Source: Desulfobacterales bacterium (GTDB taxonomy: Bacteria; Desulfobacterota; Desulfobacteria; Desulfobacterales; Desulfobacteraceae). Taken from it: 13,546 nucleotides of DNA. Every line of letters starts with the position of its first letter. Position 1 is the first letter of the stretch. The translations under genes and the position numbers were made by a program. Where the stretch lies: positions 1-13,546 of the forward strand of contig JAKSBB010000508.1 in assembly GCA_022361315.1 (NCBI GenBank), given 5' to 3'. Below are positions 7,813 through 13,546 of this stretch, one piece after another. The notes beneath the pieces were generated by a model. It was not told the DNA's origin, did no database searches, and saw only the letters and a program-made list of their open reading frames with translations.

Positions 7813-7848
7813 AACCGGGCGTTTCAGAGTAAACTGAAACGCCCGGTT
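7813..7848. terminator. Perfect 15-bp stem-loop between convergent kinase and katG, probable bidirectional terminator
   Basis: The left arm at 7813-7827 (AACCGGGCGTTTCAG) is the exact reverse complement of the right arm at 7834-7848, with a 6-nt loop AGTAAA. It sits between the stop of the HisKA_3 kinase (7732) and the stop of katG (7877), where a shared terminator is expected. Neither strand has a proper T tract after the stem, so it may act as an mRNA 3' stabiliser or a Rho-assisted terminator rather than a classical intrinsic one. Confidence 0.65.
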
Positions 7849-7876
7849 ATATGGGGCTTACTTGTTTAAACTACCA

Positions 7877-10081
<2,205 letters not shown>

Positions 10082-10109
10082 CTATGGTGATTTCAGAAGT
10101 TAATATTAA

Positions 10110-10124
10110 GTGATAACGATTCAC
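10110..10124. promoter_or_regulatory. Candidate Fur/PerR-like operator upstream of katG
   Basis: GTGATAACGATTCAC has 4-bp inverted ends, and contains GATAAC followed by GATTCA, close to the GATAAT hexamers of Fur-family boxes. It lies about 38 bp upstream of the katG ATG, where it would overlap or closely follow the promoter; a weak minus-strand TTGCCA with TATCAC 16 nt on overlaps it. Peroxide genes of anaerobes are often PerR- or Fur-controlled, which makes the position attractive, but the match is partial. Confidence 0.28.
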
Positions 10125-10587
10125 AATAAAATGGCAAAAAAATGCGATGTCTTTTGCCATACAATAGACTCAACCCCCGGGGAATTAAACCGGTGGTTCC
10201 TGGTGTTAATGGTTGTCCCGGTGTCTGTTCCGTTACGTTGATACTCCGGGTCACCGGGAGGCGATTCAGTATTCGTTTTACAAACAATGCAGATAAGATG
10301 CGGATGGGGTAAGGCGTGTTGCGATCAAATGGAATGTTCCCATCCGATTTAATCCATACAATATTTTGATGTACCCTTGCAAGACGCATTGTTGAAAACG
10401 CTTTTCTGATATTAAATGATAATAATTTGCAATTAAGATTAATTCTCTTTTCTGCGTGTGTCAACCACTGAATTCTCACCTTTGGTTAAAAGTGGTATTG
10501 GCAGGTGAAAATCTAAAAATCCGTTGAAAAAAAGGCGAGCAATGATAGAGTAGTAACCAGGCCTGCGAAATCTTACACTGCCTTGCC

Positions 10588-10615
10588 TTGAAAAAGCCGG
10601 CCGAGCCATTACAAT
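10588..10615 (+). promoter_or_regulatory. Sigma70-type promoter for tpx
   Basis: TTGAAA (10588-10593; 5 of 6 to consensus) and TACAAT (10610-10615; 5 of 6) are separated by 16 bp. Transcription would start near 10622, giving a leader of about 94 nt to the tpx ATG. It is the best promoter-like pair upstream of tpx. Confidence 0.5.
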
Positions 10616-10715
10616 GTAAAAAAGATGTTCCGACAGCACACGAAATTGCCCGAATTCTAATGTGGGCAGCAGTTCAAAAATCAAAGTAGTAATTTATAAA
10701 AAAAGGAGACGATTC

Positions 10716-11216
10716 ATGGCGACTACGAATTTAGGTGGAAATCCGGTTCAACTGGCAGGGGAATTCCCGGGTAAAGATGCCCAGGCTAAAAATTTCACAG
10801 CGGTACAGCAGGACCTGTCCGACTGCAATCTTGAAGATCTCAAAGGAAAGCGGGTCGTACTCAATATTTTTCCCAGCGTTGACACCCCGGTGTGTGCCAC
10901 CTCGGTAAGAAAGTTCAACGAACAGGCCGCCTCTCTGGATAATACAGTGGTGGTATGTGTCTCAGGGGATTTACCCTTTGCCCACGCCCGGTTCTGCGGT
11001 GCCGAAGGCATTGAAAACGTGATCACGGCATCCGTGTTCCGGAATCCGGATTTCGGTAAGGACTACGGTGTGGGGATTCTGGACGGGCCGCTGGCCGGTC
11101 TGACTGCCCGGGCCGTGGTGGTTGTGGATGAGGCCGGAAAGGTGGTTCACAGCCAGCTGGTACCGGAAATCAAGGAAGAACCCGATTACCAGGCCGCCCT
11201 TGACGCCCTGGCATAA
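10716..11216 (+). CDS. tpx: Thiol peroxidase Tpx (atypical 2-Cys peroxiredoxin)
   Basis: Thioredoxin-dependent peroxidase reducing hydrogen and organic peroxides; 166 residues, the family length. The peroxidatic C60 lies in [16 protein letters not shown] with T57, the resolving C94 in [14 protein letters not shown], and R132 follows in TARAV; the Cys spacing equals that of E. coli Tpx (61 and 95). Two further cysteines, C37 and C81, are present. No signal peptide is seen, so it is probably cytoplasmic. The ATG at 10716 is preferred over an upstream in-frame start because AAAGGAG lies 7-8 nt upstream and the product then has the normal N terminus. It is divergent from katG, fitting a shared peroxide response, and lies 30 bp upstream of an asmA-like gene with no terminator between them, so the two are probably co-transcribed. 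Confidence 0.97.
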   Translation: MATTNLGGNPVQLAGEFPGKDAQAKNFTAVQQDLSDCNLEDLKGKRVVLNIFPSVDTPVCATSVRKFNEQAASLDNTVVVCVSGDLPFAHARFCGAEGIENVITASVFRNPDFGKDYGVGILDGPLAGLTARAVVVVDEAGKVVHSQLVPEIKEEPDYQAALDALA

Positions 11217-11246
11217 ACCATTACGAACCGTCTGTGGAGAATACGC

Positions 11247-13250
11247 ATGGGTAAAGTGATGAAGTGGGGCGGCATCGCCCTGGGTGTAGTGGTGGTTCTC
11301 ATCGTCGGGGCGGTGGTTCTTGTCCCGATGTTTGTGGACGTTCAGAAGTATAAACCTGAGATTGAGGCCCTGGTGACCAAGCAGACCGGACGTACCTTCA
11401 GCATGGGGGATGAGATCAAGCTGTCCGTTTTTCCGTGGGTGGGGGTGCAATTGTCCGATCTGGCTCTGGGCAACGCCGACGGCTTTGACGGCGATCAGAT
11501 GATTTCCGTCAAGCGGTTTGAAGTCAGACTCAAGGTGATGCCCCTGCTGTCCAGACAGATCCAGGTGGACACCTTTCTCATGGATTCTCCACAGATCCGG
11601 CTGGTGAAGAATAAAGCGGGCAGGGGCAATTGGGAAGGTATCGGTCCCACCGGGACAGCAACGGCTCCGGCCCCAGAAAAGGGGACCCAGACGACACCTT
11701 CCGAAGGCGGGATGCCCATCAGTTCTCTTATGGTGGGGACCTTTTCCATTACCGGCGGTCAGCTTTCCTTCAATGATATGACGGCCGGGAGCGTGACGGA
11801 AATCGCCGATCTGAATCTGAATCTTAAGGATATCAGCTTAGACAAACCGGTGACGGTTGACTTCAGCGCAACGCTCAACGGCAAGCCCCTGTCTCTCTCC
11901 GGTACGGCCGGTCCCATCGGTACGGAACCCGGTAAGAGCGATATCAAACTGGATCTGATGGTAAAAGCCCTGGATGCCCTGGAATTGAGCCTGAAAGGAA
12001 AGCTTATTCAGCCGGCCACGGCCCAGAAATTTGATCTGGCCGTCGATCTGGCGCCCTTTTCACCCAGAAAACTGTTTGAAGCCCTGGGACAGCCCTTTCC
12101 AGTGGAAACAACGGATCCCTCCGTATTGAACAAGGTCGTGTTCAAGGCCGGGATAAAAGGGGACGCCGGAGCGGTTTCCGTTTCCGGTGGCAGCATGACC
12201 CTGGATGATTCCACCCTGACTTTTAGCGCGAACGCCAAAGATTTCCAAAAACCTGATCTGGCATTTGACCTGAAGCTGGACGCCATTGATGTGGACCGGT
12301 ACCTGCCGCCATCGGCCCAAAAGCAGGCAGCTAAAGATGACAAGCAGGCGCAGTCTTCGGGGAAAAAGGCCAAGACGGATTACGCCCCCCTGCGGAAAAT
12401 GGTGCTGGACGGCAAAGCCACCATAGGTAATCTCAAGGTGGCCAATATGAAAATGGCCAATGTTAAAGTGCATCTCAAGGGCAGGAACGGCGTGTTTGAT
12501 CTTGATCCCTTCTCCATGGACCTGTATCAGGGAACGGCCGGGCTAAAGGCGCGGGTGGATGTACGCAAGAACACGCCGAAAACCGCCGTAACCCTGAAGC
12601 TTGCCGGCATCCAGGCCGGCCCCATGATAAAGGATGCCGCAGCCAAAGAGGTCATCGAAGGCACCCTGGCTGCTGATGCCGGCCTGGCAATGACGGGAGA
12701 TACCCCTGAACTCATTAAAAAGACCCTGGGCGGCAAAGGCGAACTGACCTTTACGGACGGGGCCATTGTGGGTATTGATATTGCCGGTACCATACGAAAC
12801 GCCGCTTCCGGCCTGGGCATGGCGGAAAACCCCACGGCAAAACCGAAAACCGATTTTGCCGAGCTTAAAATTCCTTATACGGCGAGCAAAGGTCTGGTCT
12901 CCATCCCCGGCGCCAGCCTGAGTTCTCCGCTGCTGCGGCTGGGGGCCAAAGGTAAGACCAACCTGGTGAAAGAAGATCTGGATTTCCGGGTGGATCCCAA
13001 GCTGGTGGCCACCCTGAAAGGGCAGGGGGATACCAAGGATCGCTCTGGCCTGCTGATTCCGCTGCTGATCACCGGCACCTATGCCCAGCCCAAGATCCGG
13101 CCGGACCTTAAGGCCATGATCGGTAACCAGTTACCCACGGACAAAGAAGGGTTGAAAAATCTCCTTAAGGGTGGTGGTACAACAAATGACGGCAAGCAGG
13201 AGTCGGTTGAAGACAAGGCCAAAAGCCTGATTAAAGGGCTGTTCAACTAA
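11247..13250 (+). CDS. AsmA family envelope protein
   Basis: Inner-membrane anchored periplasmic protein of 667 residues, of the AsmA family, relatives of which are linked to outer-membrane biogenesis and lipid movement between membranes. It has one N-terminal TM helix (about 8-29) followed by the hallmark DVQKYKPEIEALVTKQTGRTF and the FPWVGVQLSDLALGN stretch (61-76). A low-complexity TATAPAPEKGTQTTP linker lies at about 137-151. Repeated beta-strand-rich AsmA segments follow. The C-terminal AsmA unit is at about 470-620 (EGTLAADAGLAMTG, then GKGELTFTDGAIVGIDIA at 497-514). It ends in a charged helix AKSLIKGLFN, common in this group. The ATG follows GGAG by 7 nt. It is 30 bp after tpx and 9 bp before the DUF4197 gene, so it is likely the middle gene of an operon. 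The exact cargo or partner cannot be told from sequence. Confidence 0.93.
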   Translation: MGKVMKWGGIALGVVVVLIVGAVVLVPMFVDVQKYKPEIEALVTKQTGRTFSMGDEIKLSVFPWVGVQLSDLALGNADGFDGDQMISVKRFEVRLKVMPLLSRQIQVDTFLMDSPQIRLVKNKAGRGNWEGIGPTGTATAPAPEKGTQTTPSEGGMPISSLMVGTFSITGGQLSFNDMTAGSVTEIADLNLNLKDISLDKPVTVDFSATLNGKPLSLSGTAGPIGTEPGKSDIKLDLMVKALDALELSLKGKLIQPATAQKFDLAVDLAPFSPRKLFEALGQPFPVETTDPSVLNKVVFKAGIKGDAGAVSVSGGSMTLDDSTLTFSANAKDFQKPDLAFDLKLDAIDVDRYLPPSAQKQAAKDDKQAQSSGKKAKTDYAPLRKMVLDGKATIGNLKVANMKMANVKVHLKGRNGVFDLDPFSMDLYQGTAGLKARVDVRKNTPKTAVTLKLAGIQAGPMIKDAAAKEVIEGTLAADAGLAMTGDTPELIKKTLGGKGELTFTDGAIVGIDIAGTIRNAASGLGMAENPTAKPKTDFAELKIPYTASKGLVSIPGASLSSPLLRLGAKGKTNLVKEDLDFRVDPKLVATLKGQGDTKDRSGLLIPLLITGTYAQPKIRPDLKAMIGNQLPTDKEGLKNLLKGGGTTNDGKQESVEDKAKSLIKGLFN

Positions 13251-13259
13251 GGGGGAGAG

Positions 13260-13546
13260 ATGAAAAAACGATTAATGGCAGGTATATTGACGGCTGTGAT
13301 ACTCATGTGGAGTCCGGGATCGTTCGCACTGGCGGGTACCGACTGGCTCAACCAGGGCACCAAACTGCTGGATTCCCTGAACAGCGGCGGCAGCAGTGGT
13401 AACAATACGATCGGATCTGTGGCAGGCCTGTCCACAGCAGACATTACAGCCGGACTGAAACAGGCCCTGGAAAAAGGCGCTGTAGCTGTGGTCAATCAGC
13501 TCAGCACACAAAACGGGTTTAACCTGGACAAAAATATACACATCCC
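13260..13546 (+). CDS. Exported DUF4197 protein, N-terminal part (runs off the window)
   Basis: The first 95 residues are visible. A signal peptide covers about 1-25 (KKR, hydrophobic core, cleavage after ALA before GTDW), with no lipobox Cys. The mature start TDWLNQGTKLLDSL, then GLSTADITAGLKQALEKGAVAVVNQL and the NGFNLDKNIHIP segment, match the DUF4197 family of periplasmic proteins of unknown function. A Gly/Ser-rich linker lies at 42-48. The start is supported by GGGGGAG directly upstream, 9 bp after the asmA-like stop, pointing to tight co-expression. The open frame continues to the last base of the window. Confidence 0.85.
   Translation, partial: MKKRLMAGILTAVILMWSPGSFALAGTDWLNQGTKLLDSLNSGGSSGNNTIGSVAGLSTADITAGLKQALEKGAVAVVNQLSTQNGFNLDKNIHI

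Noticed and set aside
10093..10479. 128-codon open frame on the - strand just upstream of katG
   Set aside because: GTG start without an SD, no recognisable product, and it would cover the katG promoter and operator region.

Overview
The window looks like chromosomal DNA of an anaerobic, sulfate-reducer-type Desulfobacterota (Desulfobacteraceae-like). This is inferred from the very large multi-domain sensor kinases, the AsmA plus DUF4197 pair and the moderate-GC codon use; no rRNA or other phylogenetic marker is present. There are eight genes, of which two run off the ends.

Left part (1-5707), signal transduction. The 3' end of an NtrB-like histidine kinase (+) converges on a 1298-residue hybrid histidine kinase (-). 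The hybrid kinase carries two complete transmitter-receiver units in series: TM, helical sensor, TM, HAMP, HisKA, HATPase, REC, PAS, HisKA, HATPase, REC. Immediately upstream on the same strand is a secreted protein made of two copies of a Cache_2-like domain repeating at exactly 190 residues. The two genes are 24 nt apart and look like one operon: a free periplasmic ligand sensor feeding a membrane kinase and phosphorelay. This is the most unusual part of the window.

Middle part (5708-7860), an AT-rich segment. A 680-bp intergenic stretch with several inverted repeats and one GC-rich block precedes a lone 447-residue NarL/DegS-type (HisKA_3) membrane kinase (+). No response regulator lies beside it. 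A perfect 15-bp stem-loop separates this gene from convergent katG.

Right part (7877-13546), oxidative stress and envelope. katG (catalase-peroxidase, -) is divergent from tpx (thiol peroxidase, +) across a 643-bp spacer with a good sigma70-type promoter for tpx and weak Fur/PerR-like sequences near katG. Behind tpx, closely spaced and probably co-transcribed, come an AsmA-family envelope protein and the start of an exported DUF4197 protein. KatG and Tpx would remove peroxide in the cytoplasm (Tpx possibly in the periplasm in some bacteria, but no signal peptide is seen here). No rRNA, tRNA, CRISPR array, intact insertion sequence or integrase was found.
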